This document shows, one piece after another, positions 7,743-16,751 of a stretch of 64,000 nucleotides of DNA (position 1 is the stretch's first letter; each line of letters starts with the position of its first letter). This DNA comes from Pseudochelatococcus sp050946405 (GTDB lineage Bacteria > Pseudomonadota > Alphaproteobacteria > Rhizobiales > Beijerinckiaceae). The notes beneath the pieces were generated by a model, which had not been told where the DNA came from, did not search any database, and saw only the letters and a list, made by a program, of their open reading frames with translations. Location of the stretch: positions 124,001 through 188,000 of the forward strand of contig NZ_JBMNUS010000009.1 in the NCBI RefSeq assembly GCF_050946405.1. Direction: 5' to 3'. The translations under genes and the position numbers were made by a program.

Positions 7743-10700
7743 TCACCCGCGATGCGCCGGTGAGGAAGTGGCATGCCCGCTTTTTCCTGATGCGCCCTTG
7801 CCGAACAGGCCCTTGATCTTCTCGCGGACCGTCTGGAAGGTGACGTAAAGCATGGGGATCAGGATGATGCCGAGGCTGCTCGCCGCGATCATGCCCATGA
7901 AGACCGGCGAACTGACGTTCTGGCGCGCCATCATGGAGGCACCGTTCGCCCACACGAGCGGCACGAGGCCGAGGATGAAGGCGAAGGAGGTCATCATCAC
8001 CGCGCGAAAGCGCAGCTTCGCCCCGATTTCGGCAGCCTCGCGAATGCCGAGCCCGTTCTCCCGCTGCTCCTTGGCGAACTCGACGATCAGGATGCCGTTC
8101 TTCGCCGCGAGCGCGATCAGGACCACGAGGCCGATCTGGCCGTAAAGGTCGAGCGTCAGGCCCCAGGCGACGACGGCCCCGAAGGCGCCGAGCACGGCGA
8201 CCACGACCGAGAGCAGGACCGGAACGGGAATGGTCCAGCTCTCGTAGAGGGCGACGAGGAAGAGATAGGCGAACAGCAGCGCCAATCCGAGGATGATGCC
8301 CGTCTGTCCGCCTGCCTGCCGCTCCTGATAGGACGTGCCCGTCCATTCGAGCGCGTAGCCCGCCGGCAGCACGCCGTTGACGACCGTCTCGAAAGCATCC
8401 ATGGCGTCGCCGGACGACACGCCCGGCGCGGGCGAGCCGTTGATGGTCACGGCGCGATAGTTGTTGTAGCGCGTGATGACGGACGGGCCGACGACGGTCT
8501 TGAGTTCGGCGATGGCCTGCAACGGAACCATCTCGTTGCCGGCGCTGCGAACGTAGATGTCCCACAGGGCGGGGATGTCGCGGCGGTTGTCGACCTCGCC
8601 CTGCACGTTGACCTGCCAGGTGCGCCCGAACAGGTTGAAGTTGTTGACGTAGGACCCGCCGAGCGTCGTTTGCAGCGCGGAGAAGATGTCGCTGATGCCG
8701 ACGCCCAGCGCCTGCGCCTTCTCACGGTCTATGTCGAGATAGAGCGACGGCGCGTTCGCGGCATAGGTCGTGAAGACGCGGCTCAGCGACGGATGCTGGT
8801 TGGCCGCGCCGACGACTGCGTTGACAACGCCGCCCATCGTCGCGGGATCGGCGCCCTCGAGGGATTCCACCATGACCTCGAAGCCGCCGCTCGTGGACAG
8901 ACCGATGACCGGCGGCAGGTTGAACGGCAGGATCATGGCCGAGCGGATCTGCTGCACGCCGCCGAACACCTGACCGATGATGACCTGCACCTTGTCGGCA
9001 GCCGCCTCGCGGTCCTCGAAGGGCTTCAACTGCACGATCATGAAGGCGTTGTTGCTGGCCGAGTAGCTGTCGAGCAACGAGAAGCCGATCACCGAAGTGA
9101 CGTTCTCGACCTGCGGCAGGCCCTTCAGCAGTTCCTCCACCTGCCGCACCGTCTCGCTGGTCCGGGCGACCGACGCCCCGTCGGGCAACTGCACGTTGAC
9201 GAAGAACGCTCCCTGATCCTCCTCCGGCAAAAAGCCCGAAGGCGTGAGCTTCGACAGGCTGAAGATGCCGAAGGCGCAGATGCCCACGATGACGAGCGAC
9301 AGCACCGAAAGCCGCAGGGTCTTGCGCACGATCCAGGCGTAGCCGTCGCGCACGCCGTCGATGCGCCGGCTGATCCAGCCCATGATGCCGCGCTTCTCGC
9401 CGGTGTGGCGCAGGAAAACGGCGCACAGGGCCGGCGACAGCGTGAGCGCGTTGAGCGCGGAGATCAGCATGGCGACGCTGATCGTCACGGCAAACTGCCG
9501 GAAGAGCTCGCCCGAGATGCCGGGGATGAAGCCGATCGGCACGAAGACCGACAGCAGGACGAGCGTGATGGCAATGATCGGGGCCGTCACCTGCGCCATC
9601 GCCTTCTTGGTGGCGTCGGCGGGCGACAGATCCGGCTCTTCCTCCATCACGCGCTCGACGTTTTCCACCACGACGATGGCGTCGTCGACCACGATGCCGA
9701 TGGCGAGCACCAGGGCCAGCAGCGAGACGGTGTTGGCGGAATAACCCAGCACCAGCAGCGCCGCAAAGGTGCCGATGATCGAAACCGGAACGGCGATGAT
9801 CGGGATGAGCGTGGCGCGCAGGTTGCCGAGAAAGACGAAGACGACGATGGCGACGAGAACGAAGGCTTCGATCAGCGTATGGATGACCGCCTCGATCGTG
9901 TCGTACACGAAGTCGGTCGAGTCATACATGATCTGCGCCTTCAGCCCCTCCGGCATGCGGGCCTGAAGCTGCTCGATCTTCGCCGTCACGGCGCTGGAGA
10001 CGTTCAGCGCATTGGCGCCCGGCGACAGGTACATGCCGATGGCGACGGACGGATTGCCGTTGAGCCGGTTCAGTGAATCGTCGTTCTGGGCGCCCAGCTC
10101 GACGCGGGCGACATCCCTGACCTTGAGCACGGAGCCGTCCGGGTTGGCGCGCAACACGACGTTGCCGAACTCCTCGGGCGTGGTCAGGCGTCCCTGCGTC
10201 TGCACGTTGAACTGGAACTGCTGGTCGTCGGGAACGGGACGCGCGCCGATGCGGCCCACGGGCGCCTGGACGTTCTGGGCGGAGATGGCCCTGATCACGT
10301 CCGAAGGCACCATGCCCAGGCTCGACAGGCGCTCGATATCGAACCAGACGCGCATCGAGTAGTTCATGCGGCCGAACAGCGACGCCGAGCCCACGCCCGG
10401 CGTGCGCGCCAGCTCGTCAAGCACGTTGATCGTCGCATAGTTCGTCATGAACAGCGGATCGTATCGCTCGTCCGGGCTGCTCAGCGTGATGAACTGCAAA
10501 ATGGAGGACGATTTCTTCTGCACCGTGACGCCGAGCGCCTGGACCTCGGCCGGCAATTGGGACAGGGCCGTCTGCACGCGGTTGTTGACGTTGACGGTGT
10601 TTATGTCGGCATCCGAACCGAGCGCGAAGCTGACGGTGAGCGTATAGGTGCCGTCGTTGCCGCTGGTGCTCTTCATGTAGAGCGCCTTGTCGACGCCGAT

Positions 10701-10910
10701 GACCTTCGACTCGATCGGTTGCGCGACGGTGGCTTCCAGCACTTCCGCCGAGGCGCCGGGATAGTTCGCGGTCACGGAAACTTGCGGCGGCACGATATCG
10801 GGCAACTGCGACACCGGCAGGCTGGTGAGGGCCAGCGCGCCGGCGATGGTGATGACGATGGCGATGACGATGGCCAGCCGCGGCCGGTCGATGAAGACGT
10901 TTGAGATCAT
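7743..10910 (-). CDS. Multidrug efflux RND permease (AcrB/MexB, HAE1 type)
   Basis: A 1055-residue inner-membrane proton/drug antiporter of the hydrophobe-amphiphile efflux family. It starts with the typical MISNVFIDRPRLAIVIAIVI helix, has two large periplasmic loops and twelve predicted membrane segments, and keeps the paired aspartates in TM4 (IGIVVDDAIVVVENV, near residue 405). The length matches AcrB/MexB. It lies 5 bases behind its adaptor gene, forming a two-gene operon. The outer membrane partner is probably the TolC-type protein at 14359, which carries a similar operator. Relatives in this order include the Bep pumps of Brucella. Exact substrates cannot be read from sequence. Confidence 0.93.
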   Translation of the reverse strand: MISNVFIDRPRLAIVIAIVITIAGALALTSLPVSQLPDIVPPQVSVTANYPGASAEVLEATVAQPIESKVIGVDKALYMKSTSGNDGTYTLTVSFALGSDADINTVNVNNRVQTALSQLPAEVQALGVTVQKKSSSILQFITLSSPDERYDPLFMTNYATINVLDELARTPGVGSASLFGRMNYSMRVWFDIERLSSLGMVPSDVIRAISAQNVQAPVGRIGARPVPDDQQFQFNVQTQGRLTTPEEFGNVVLRANPDGSVLKVRDVARVELGAQNDDSLNRLNGNPSVAIGMYLSPGANALNVSSAVTAKIEQLQARMPEGLKAQIMYDSTDFVYDTIEAVIHTLIEAFVLVAIVVFVFLGNLRATLIPIIAVPVSIIGTFAALLVLGYSANTVSLLALVLAIGIVVDDAIVVVENVERVMEEEPDLSPADATKKAMAQVTAPIIAITLVLLSVFVPIGFIPGISGELFRQFAVTISVAMLISALNALTLSPALCAVFLRHTGEKRGIMGWISRRIDGVRDGYAWIVRKTLRLSVLSLVIVGICAFGIFSLSKLTPSGFLPEEDQGAFFVNVQLPDGASVARTSETVRQVEELLKGLPQVENVTSVIGFSLLDSYSASNNAFMIVQLKPFEDREAAADKVQVIIGQVFGGVQQIRSAMILPFNLPPVIGLSTSGGFEVMVESLEGADPATMGGVVNAVVGAANQHPSLSRVFTTYAANAPSLYLDIDREKAQALGVGISDIFSALQTTLGGSYVNNFNLFGRTWQVNVQGEVDNRRDIPALWDIYVRSAGNEMVPLQAIAELKTVVGPSVITRYNNYRAVTINGSPAPGVSSGDAMDAFETVVNGVLPAGYALEWTGTSYQERQAGGQTGIILGLALLFAYLFLVALYESWTIPVPVLLSVVVAVLGAFGAVVAWGLTLDLYGQIGLVVLIALAAKNGILIVEFAKEQRENGLGIREAAEIGAKLRFRAVMMTSFAFILGLVPLVWANGASMMARQNVSSPVFMGMIAASSLGIILIPMLYVTFQTVREKIKGLFGKGASGKSGHATSSPAHRG

Positions 10911-10915
10911 GGTCG

Positions 10916-12061
10916 TCAGCCTCGCGCCGCCTGCCGGGCGGGAAGCGGCTGCGGTGTGACCGGCGCCTGCGGCCGCACGCGCTGGACACCCTCGACGATG
11001 ATCGTGTCACCGGCGGCGAGCCCCTCCACGACGGTTGCCGTGCCGGCGCTCGACTGGCCGAGCCTGATCCGCCGCACCCCGGCGACATTCTCCTTGTTGA
11101 CGACGTAGACATAATCGCCCTGCTGGTCGATCAGCACCGCGGCGCGCGGGATCGCCAGCACCTTCTGCGGAGTGACGGCTTCGAGAATGACGCGCACGAA
11201 CTCGTCGTTGAACAGCTCGCGCCGGCCGTTCTCGCGGGCGGGGTTCGGGATCGACCCGCGCAATGTGATCGAGTCGGTCGCGGAGGCAACGCTCACGTCC
11301 ACGAAACCGAGCGTGCCGACCTGATCGTAGACGCGTCCGTCCGGGAGGCGCAGCCGTATCCGCAGCGCCTTGCCGGTGCCGCCTTCGGCGGCGTATTTCT
11401 GCTGTAGTTCGATCAGCCGGCGTGTGGGCACCGGGAAGGTGACATGCATCGGGTCCTGGCTGACCACCGTCGCCAGCGGTCCCGACGTTGCCGAGACCAC
11501 GTTGCCGACGGTCACGGAGGCGCGGCCGATGCGGCCGTCGATCGGCGAGCGGATCTCGGTGTAGTCGAGGTTGATCTGCGATACGTGCAGCGCCGCCTCG
11601 GCGGAACGAACCTGCGCGGCGGCGGTTCTCCGCGCCGCGAGCGCATTGTCCAGCGCGCTTTGCGATCCCGAGCCCGATCTGCGCAACTGCTCGGCGCGAT
11701 CGAAGGCGGTATTGGCATTCTCGTGTTGCGCCTGCGCCTGAGCCACCGCTGCTTCCTTCGCCTCCACATCCGCCTCATAGGGCGGACGCTCCAGCCGGAA
11801 GAGAAGATCGCCCTTCTTCACATCGGCGCCCTCGACGAACAGTTGCTCCTCAAGAAAAGCGGATACGCGGGCGACGATGTTGACCCGGTCGATAGCCTCG
11901 ACGCGGCCGTTGAACTCCGTCGTCTCGGTCATGTCGGTTTCCCGGACCGTGACGACGCCGACAGCCGGTGGACCTCCCCCGCCGGGCATCTGGGCCAGGG
12001 CGGGGGCGGAGAGCGCGATCAGACAGCAGGAGGCCACGAGTCCGTGGAAGGATTTGGGCAT
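10916..12061 (-). CDS. RND efflux periplasmic adaptor (AcrA/MexA type)
   Basis: A 381-residue membrane fusion protein that links the RND permease to the outer membrane channel. Residues 1-23 form a Sec signal peptide ending ALA; a cysteine pair at 12-13 sits too early in it for a convincing lipobox. Then come the lipoyl/hairpin region (EQLFVEGADVKKGDLLFRLE and an alanine-rich coiled coil) and beta-barrel/MP domains. First gene of the operon with the permease 5 bases downstream. The ATG has GGAGG just upstream in the leader. An operator-like box overlapping the promoter lies 31-60 bases upstream. Confidence 0.93.
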   Translation of the reverse strand: MPKSFHGLVASCCLIALSAPALAQMPGGGGPPAVGVVTVRETDMTETTEFNGRVEAIDRVNIVARVSAFLEEQLFVEGADVKKGDLLFRLERPPYEADVEAKEAAVAQAQAQHENANTAFDRAEQLRRSGSGSQSALDNALAARRTAAAQVRSAEAALHVSQINLDYTEIRSPIDGRIGRASVTVGNVVSATSGPLATVVSQDPMHVTFPVPTRRLIELQQKYAAEGGTGKALRIRLRLPDGRVYDQVGTLGFVDVSVASATDSITLRGSIPNPARENGRRELFNDEFVRVILEAVTPQKVLAIPRAAVLIDQQGDYVYVVNKENVAGVRRIRLGQSSAGTATVVEGLAAGDTIIVEGVQRVRPQAPVTPQPLPARQAARG

Positions 12062-12091
12062 GGAGGTTCCTCGATTGACATTTCGCGATCT

Positions 12092-12121
12092 TTATATATA
12101 CAATCACAACGTTTGTAAATC
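12092..12121 (-). promoter_or_regulatory. Promoter with TtgR/AcrR-like operator for the RND operon
   Basis: Read on the minus strand, TTTACAAACGTTGTGATTG is followed by TATATATAA. A -35-like TTTACA and -10-like TATAAA are 17 bases apart and overlap the imperfect inverted repeat TTTACAA ... TTGTATA. The same core, TTTACAAACGT, is found upstream of tolC at 14136. TtgR-type operators of known pumps have a TTTACAAAC half-site, from recall. Confidence 0.65.
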
Positions 12122-12228
12122 GGCATTCACGAGACCCCTCGCGCCTCGCTCGGCGCGTGGCAATGCAGGGGCAATCTCGAACGGATCTTGCAGCCGCCGG
12201 ACCGATTTCACCGGCTCAGGAGAAAGTC

Positions 12229-12972
12229 ATGAAGCGGATTATTGATATAAGAAAAGTTCTTCTCGCAGGCGCCACCGTTGTCGGCATTGCCGCGTCGGGC
12301 GCCGCCTCCGCCGCCGATCTGCCCGCCCGACAGGTCGCGCCGGTCGCTCCGGTCGCGTATGCGCCGGCGTTCACCTGGACCGGCTTTTATGTCGGCGTCA
12401 ACGCGGGTTACGCGTGGAACACGAATGAAGACAACGACGTCTATGTCAACGGCGGCTACTACAAGTCGGGCAACGACGACGGCGGCTTCACCGGCGGCGG
12501 CCAGGTCGGTTACAATTACCAGATCAACCGGTTCGTCGTCGGTCTCGAGGCGGATATCAACTACGCCGATCTGAAGGGCGATAACAACGCCTGGAGCTAT
12601 TCCGGTTCTGGTTCTTCCTCGCACGGCATCGAGTGGTTCGGCACCGTTCGCGCCCGCCTCGGCGTGGCTTTCGACCGCGTACTCGTCTACGGCACGGGCG
12701 GCTTCGCCTATGGCGGCGGCGGCGACAGCAACGGCTTCGTCTACAATGGCGCCTATTACTCCCAGGACGACGATACCCGCACCGGCTGGACGCTCGGCGC
12801 CGGCGTCGAATATGCCTTCACCAACAACATCACGGCGCGCGTCGAGGGTCTTTATGTCAATCTCGGCAAGGAAGATCGGAAATTCTATGCGCCGACGGTC
12901 TACAACAAGCGCGAGGATACCGAGTTCGCGGTTATCCGCGCTGGTCTCAACTATAAGTTCGACACCTTCTGA
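12229..12972 (+). CDS. Outer membrane beta-barrel protein (Omp25/Omp31-like porin family)
   Basis: A 247-residue outer membrane protein of the type abundant in Hyphomicrobiales. Signal peptide of about 28 residues ending ASAADLPAR, proline/alanine linker, then FTWTGFYVGVNAGYAW opening an eight-strand barrel with alternating aromatic strands; it ends in phenylalanine (KFDTF), the usual barrel-assembly signal. The start is the ATG at 12229, preceded by CAGGAGAAAG; a longer in-frame reading from 12157 has no signal-peptide logic. It is transcribed divergently from the RND adaptor, so the intergenic operator could affect it as well. A RIME-like element follows the stop. Confidence 0.9.
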   Translation: MKRIIDIRKVLLAGATVVGIAASGAASAADLPARQVAPVAPVAYAPAFTWTGFYVGVNAGYAWNTNEDNDVYVNGGYYKSGNDDGGFTGGGQVGYNYQINRFVVGLEADINYADLKGDNNAWSYSGSGSSSHGIEWFGTVRARLGVAFDRVLVYGTGGFAYGGGGDSNGFVYNGAYYSQDDDTRTGWTLGAGVEYAFTNNITARVEGLYVNLGKEDRKFYAPTVYNKREDTEFAVIRAGLNYKFDTF

Positions 12973-12988
12973 TCCCGCTGAAGCTTGG

Positions 12989-13089
12989 AGCGTTTTCACG
13001 CAAAGAGGATACCGCTTTGCGTGAAGAAAGCGCGTCAAGTCAATAATATAGAGCATTTCGGCGTTTTGTTGAAACACCGGAATGCTCTA
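12989..13089. repeat. RIME-like element, copy 3 (A then B)
   Basis: Palindrome A at 12989-13035 (GCGTTTTCACGC ... GCGTGAAGAAAGCGCG) and palindrome B at 13050-13088 (AGAGCATTTCGGCG ... GGAATGCTCT), separated by TCAAGTCAATAATAT. Same order and orientation as copies 1 and 4. It starts 17 bases after the porin stop codon. Confidence 0.85.
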
Positions 13090-13149
13090 GAGTGGCGTGC
13101 ATTCAAGCGGAATCGTCACGCCGCTCCAGATTTTATATTTTACCGCAAC

Positions 13150-13183
13150 TTGCGTTCAAATCGATCAATCGACTTGAACGCAA
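13150..13183. repeat. 16-bp inverted repeat (hairpin)
   Basis: TTGCGTTCAAATCGAT and ATCGACTTGAACGCAA face each other across two bases with one mismatch in the arms. It may be a further module of the RIME-like element (copy 3) or a separate regulator site in the 437-base gap before the TetR gene. The rest of the gap (13184-13364) shows nothing recognisable. Confidence 0.6.
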
Positions 13184-13364
13184 ACTGGTCTAGATCCGAC
13201 AAGGAAACGCCCCGGAAGGCGACATCCCCGGCACGCCGAGGGGCGATCGCGACATGTCAAAATCCCGAAATTACGGTTGCGCCGAAGATTCGCGACAATA
13301 TGCAGGGCCGTTTCCGACGATTGTCCGGAGAGGGTTGTTTGCCAAGTTGCCATTGCGATGATAG

Positions 13365-13381
13365 AAACATACCGTATGTTT
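13365..13381. promoter_or_regulatory. Perfect palindrome, probable TetR autoregulatory operator
   Basis: AAACATAC-C-GTATGTTT is a perfect 8-bp inverted repeat around one base, 28 bases upstream of the TetR start codon. It shares the ACATAC/ACAAAC half-site character of the boxes at 12092 and 14135, so autoregulation is the simplest reading. Confidence 0.6.
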
Positions 13382-13409
13382 GATCGAGTGGATGGCATAA
13401 GGCAGGGCA

Positions 13410-14018
13410 ATGAGGCGAACCAAGGAACAAGCGGCCGAAACGGGACGTCAGATCCTGGAGGCAGCGGAGAGTTTATTTCTCGACAAGGGATTCGACAAGG
13501 TCAGCCTCGAAGAAATCGCCGCTGCGGCGGGCGTGACGCGTGGCGCGGTTCACTGGCACTTCAAGAACAAGCAGGGGCTGCTCTTCGCCCTTCGGGACAA
13601 TGCCCAGGAGCCGTTCCGAAAACTCGCGCGGGAACTCTCGGAACATCCTGATTCCGCCTCGCTTGAAAAACTTGGCGATCTCATTGCGAAAATGTTCGAG
13701 CAGTTGCAGACCGACCCTCGCCGACAGGGGCTGCTGCGCGGCATGATGCGGCTCGATATCACCTTGGCCGACAACGCCGAGGAGGGCGGCAGCACCTTCC
13801 GCGAGGAGATGTACAAGCTCCTCGTCCAGATCTTCCAGGCCGCCGAGCACGATACCGGCCTGCCGCCGCCGTGGACGCCCCGGACTGCCGCCGTGGCGCT
13901 GAACGCCACCCTTTCCGGTCTCGTGGGGGAGTGGGCGCTGGGCAAGGGGCGCGGCCAGTTGGTGCCGGAAGGGCAGGCATTCATCAAGATGATCCTGTCC
14001 TTCTGGGCGCAAAAGTAG
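13410..14018 (+). CDS. TetR-family efflux repressor (AcrR/TtgR type)
   Basis: A 202-residue repressor. The N-terminal helix-turn-helix (about residues 10-55, ETGRQILEAAESLFLDKGFD then EEIAAAAGVTRGAVHWHFKN) is of the AcrR/TtgR/SmeT subgroup, which senses drugs in an alpha-helical C-terminal pocket and represses RND pumps. It lies between the RND operon (minus strand) and tolC (plus strand), and operator-like boxes precede both as well as its own gene. BepR of Brucella is a comparable case, from recall. The ATG follows AAGGCAGGGCA. Confidence 0.9.
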   Translation: MRRTKEQAAETGRQILEAAESLFLDKGFDKVSLEEIAAAAGVTRGAVHWHFKNKQGLLFALRDNAQEPFRKLARELSEHPDSASLEKLGDLIAKMFEQLQTDPRRQGLLRGMMRLDITLADNAEEGGSTFREEMYKLLVQIFQAAEHDTGLPPPWTPRTAAVALNATLSGLVGEWALGKGRGQLVPEGQAFIKMILSFWAQK

Positions 14019-14134
14019 CGCATCTCTCTGATATCGAAGCGCCGTAGCAGCCGAGGCGCATCCGCAACCGGCCGCAGCTCGATGCCCGTGTCGACGCCAT
14101 GCATGGCGTGCAGTCGGGGGCTTGCGCGAAATTC

Positions 14135-14162
14135 ATTTACAAACGTGTCGTGTGTATATTAA
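14135..14162 (+). promoter_or_regulatory. Promoter/operator box upstream of tolC matching the RND operon box
   Basis: TTTACAAACGT (14136-14146) followed by GTGTATATTA is nearly the same as the minus-strand box at 12092-12121. The TTTACA can serve as -35 with an A/T-rich -10. A perfect 16-bp palindrome, ACGCCATGCATGGCGT, lies just upstream at 14094-14109, after the TetR gene. Between the box and tolC is a small open frame at 14192. Confidence 0.6.
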
Positions 14163-14191
14163 AAAACAGGAACCTTGATTGAGGATTCCTC

Positions 14192-14362
14192 ATGTCCCGA
14201 TTCTCCCACGGACTTTCGGCTGCGTGGTGTGCGTTTCCGCCCGGCCTGCCTCGCAGACGGCACCTGACGCCCTCGGGCAGGTGCCATGACGGCCCGGAAT
14301 GCGCGGATGGCCGGAATGACGGAGTTCGGGAGTTTCAACCATCGGGCAGGTCGGGAAGATGA
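14192..14362 (+). CDS. Possible 56-residue leader ORF coupled to tolC
   Basis: Starts with ATG behind GAGGA at a good distance and ends in TGA overlapping the tolC ATG (ATGA). The product is arginine- and glycine-rich (begins MSRFSHGLSAAWCAF) and matches nothing I recognise. It lies downstream of the putative operator, so it would be in the tolC mRNA. It could be a translational leader or chance; the frame is open in a G+C-rich context where open frames are common. Confidence 0.3.
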   Translation: MSRFSHGLSAAWCAFPPGLPRRRHLTPSGRCHDGPECADGRNDGVREFQPSGRSGR

Positions 14363-15753
14363 ACGTGCAACGAAAAATCAGAGCATCCCGCGCCGCGATG
14401 TTCGGCAGCTTCTTCCTGATGGCGACAACCCTGTCGGCGCCCGCGCACGCGGAAACGATGCTCGGCGCGCTGGCGAAGGCCTACGCGGCCAATCCGACTC
14501 TCAACGCGCAACGCGCGACCCTGCGCGTCACCGATGAGAACCTGCCGCAGGCGCTTGCAGGTTATCGGCCGACCGTCAACGCTTCCGGTACTGCGTCGGT
14601 GGCGCGTACGGACACCAGATATCCCGGTTCTCGTTCGACGGAAACCCTCTATCCAAGTTCGTTCGGCATCCAGATCGACCAGAACATCTTCGACGGCAAC
14701 AGGACCCGCAATTCGGTGCGAGCGGCCGAATCCCAGGTGCTCGGGGGACGCGAGCAACTGCGCAATACGGAGCAGAGCGTCCTCCTGAACGGCGTCGCCG
14801 CTTACATGAATGTCTTGCGCGACACCGCGGTTCTCAACCTCCAGCGCAACAACGTCGAGGTGCTCGAGGAGCAACTCCGGCAGACGGAGGATCGCTTCGG
14901 CGTCGGCGAAGTGACGCGCACCGACGTAGCCCAGGCGGAAGCACAGCTCGCCAGCAGCCGCGCGGATCAGACTGTCGCCGAGGCAAACCTGCGCACAAGC
15001 ATCGCCATCTATCGGCAATATATCGGCGAGACGCCGCGCAAACTGGGACCGGGCACTTCTGCGGAGCGTCATCTGCCGAAATCTCTCGAACAGGCGATCC
15101 GCATCGGCCTTGCCGAGCATCCGGCCATCATCGCCGCTTTGCACGGTGTGGATGTGGCCGAGTTCCAGGTCAAGGTCGTCGAGAGTGCGCTCTATCCGCA
15201 ACTCGGCGTCAGCGCCGGCCTGACGCGCAGTTTCGACTCTTCCAGCACGCGCGACAGTGTGGTGACATCCGGCACCATCGTAGCCCAGTTGCGCGTTCCG
15301 ATCTACGAAGGCGGCCTCGTCTATTCCCAGACGCGGCAGGCTAAACAGCAGGCCGGGCAGCAGCGGCTACAGGTGGATATCACGCGCGATCAGGTGCAAC
15401 AGGCCGTTGTGTCCGCCTGGGCGAACCTGGAGGCGGCAAAGCAACGTATCGCGGCGGCGCAGGCCGCGGTCGCGGCCAACGAAATCGCCCTCTCCGGCAC
15501 GCGCGAGGAAGCCAAGGTCGGCCAGCGCACCACGCTCGACGTGCTGAATGCGCAGCAGACGCTGCTGAGCTCGCGCGTGTCGCTGGTGACGGCGCAGCGC
15601 GACCGCATCGTCGCTTCCTACGAGGTGCTGAACGCCATCGGCCGGTTGTCGGCGGAGGGGCTCGCTCTCAAGGTCGCACGGTATGACGCCCGGCGCCATT
15701 TCGAGCAGGTCAAGGGCAAGTGGATCGGTACGACAACGCCTGACGGGCGCTGA
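14359..15753 (+). CDS. tolC: TolC-family outer membrane efflux channel
   Basis: A 464-residue outer membrane channel protein. Signal peptide (about 1-31, ending PAHAE), then TolC repeats: ALAKAYAANPTLNAQRATLR, the RDTAVLNLQRNNVEVLEEQL coiled coil, and the second half repeating the pattern (GTREEAKVGQRTTLDVLNAQ). The family resemblance is to TolC/BepC of alphaproteobacteria, used by RND pumps and type I secretion, rather than to lipoprotein OprM. The shared operator suggests it is induced with the RND operon at 7743-12061. The ATG overlaps the stop of a small upstream ORF; GGTCGGGAAG serves as weak ribosome binding site. Confidence 0.92.
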   Translation: MNVQRKIRASRAAMFGSFFLMATTLSAPAHAETMLGALAKAYAANPTLNAQRATLRVTDENLPQALAGYRPTVNASGTASVARTDTRYPGSRSTETLYPSSFGIQIDQNIFDGNRTRNSVRAAESQVLGGREQLRNTEQSVLLNGVAAYMNVLRDTAVLNLQRNNVEVLEEQLRQTEDRFGVGEVTRTDVAQAEAQLASSRADQTVAEANLRTSIAIYRQYIGETPRKLGPGTSAERHLPKSLEQAIRIGLAEHPAIIAALHGVDVAEFQVKVVESALYPQLGVSAGLTRSFDSSSTRDSVVTSGTIVAQLRVPIYEGGLVYSQTRQAKQQAGQQRLQVDITRDQVQQAVVSAWANLEAAKQRIAAAQAAVAANEIALSGTREEAKVGQRTTLDVLNAQQTLLSSRVSLVTAQRDRIVASYEVLNAIGRLSAEGLALKVARYDARRHFEQVKGKWIGTTTPDGR

Positions 15754-15959
15754 CAGCCTCTGCGGCGAAAGCTGGCTTATGCAGATCGATGCTTATCCGA
15801 ACGGGCTGTAACGGTTAAATAAGGGTGGTAAAAGCGCGGAGATATGGAACAACGGCATGAGAGCGCCTGTTTGCCTTGACGGGAGCGGCTTCGTTTCCGG
15901 GGACGGCTCGCGATTTCGATGGCGGCGGCCGCGTCGTGTGGCCGGCAAGGAGAAAAGAC

Positions 15960-16751
15960 ATGAAGATCGATCTTTCCGATAAAGTGGCCATCGTCACGGG
16001 CTCCACGGCGGGCATCGGCCTCGCCATCGCCCGCGGGCTGGCGATGAGCGGCGCACGGGTGGTCGTCAACGGGCGCGGCCAGGCGGCTGTCGACCGGGCG
16101 GTTGCGGCTATCGCGACCGAGACGCCCGATGCGACGGTCGTCGGATTTGCGGCGGATCTCGGTACGGCCGAGGGCTGTGCTGCTCTGGCCGCGGCGCATC
16201 CGGCGTGCGACATTCTCGTGAACAATCTCGGCATCTACGGGCCGCAGGACTTCTTCGAAACCCCTGACGTCGAATGGACGCGCTTCTTCGAGGTGAACGT
16301 CCTGTCGGGCGTGCGTCTGTCGCGCGCCTGGCTGCCGGGCATGGCGCGCAACGGCTGGGGCCGTGTCGTGTTCATTTCCTCGGAATCGGCCCTGAATATC
16401 CCGGCGGACATGATCCACTACGGCTTCAGCAAGACGGCCTTGCTGTCGATCGCGCGCGGGCTGGCCAAGCGCATGGCGGGCACCGGCGTGACCGTCAATT
16501 CCGTCCTGCCGGGGCCGACTCTTTCGGACGGGCTGGCCGACATGCTGAAGGACGAGGCTGAAAAGACCGGCAAGCCGCTCGAGACCCTTGCCGCCGAATT
16601 CGTGCTCGCCAACCGGCCTTCCTCGATCATCCGCCGCGCGGCGACCGTCGAGGAGGTCGCCAATATGGTCGTCTATGTCTGCTCGCCGCAGGCTTCCGCC
16701 ACCACCGGCGCTGCGCTGCGCGTCGATGGCGGCGTGGTCGACAGTCTGTGA
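15960..16751 (+). CDS. SDR-family NAD(P)-dependent oxidoreductase
   Basis: A 263-residue short-chain dehydrogenase. Cofactor motif TGSTAGIGLAIA (residues 14-25), NNLG in place of NNAG, catalytic serine in VVFISSESA and Y-G-F-S-K for the YxxxK pair. Start chosen at the ATG behind AAGGAGAAAAGAC; the frame is open upstream without a ribosome binding site. It stands alone between tolC and a long non-coding stretch. The substrate is not predictable. Confidence 0.88.
   Translation: MKIDLSDKVAIVTGSTAGIGLAIARGLAMSGARVVVNGRGQAAVDRAVAAIATETPDATVVGFAADLGTAEGCAALAAAHPACDILVNNLGIYGPQDFFETPDVEWTRFFEVNVLSGVRLSRAWLPGMARNGWGRVVFISSESALNIPADMIHYGFSKTALLSIARGLAKRMAGTGVTVNSVLPGPTLSDGLADMLKDEAEKTGKPLETLAAEFVLANRPSSIIRRAATVEEVANMVVYVCSPQASATTGAALRVDGGVVDSL

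Noticed and set aside
7544..7774. Small minus-strand frames between the RND operon and the fusion gene.
   Set aside because: They overlap the tandem repeat and the RND 3' end and show no recognisable sequence.
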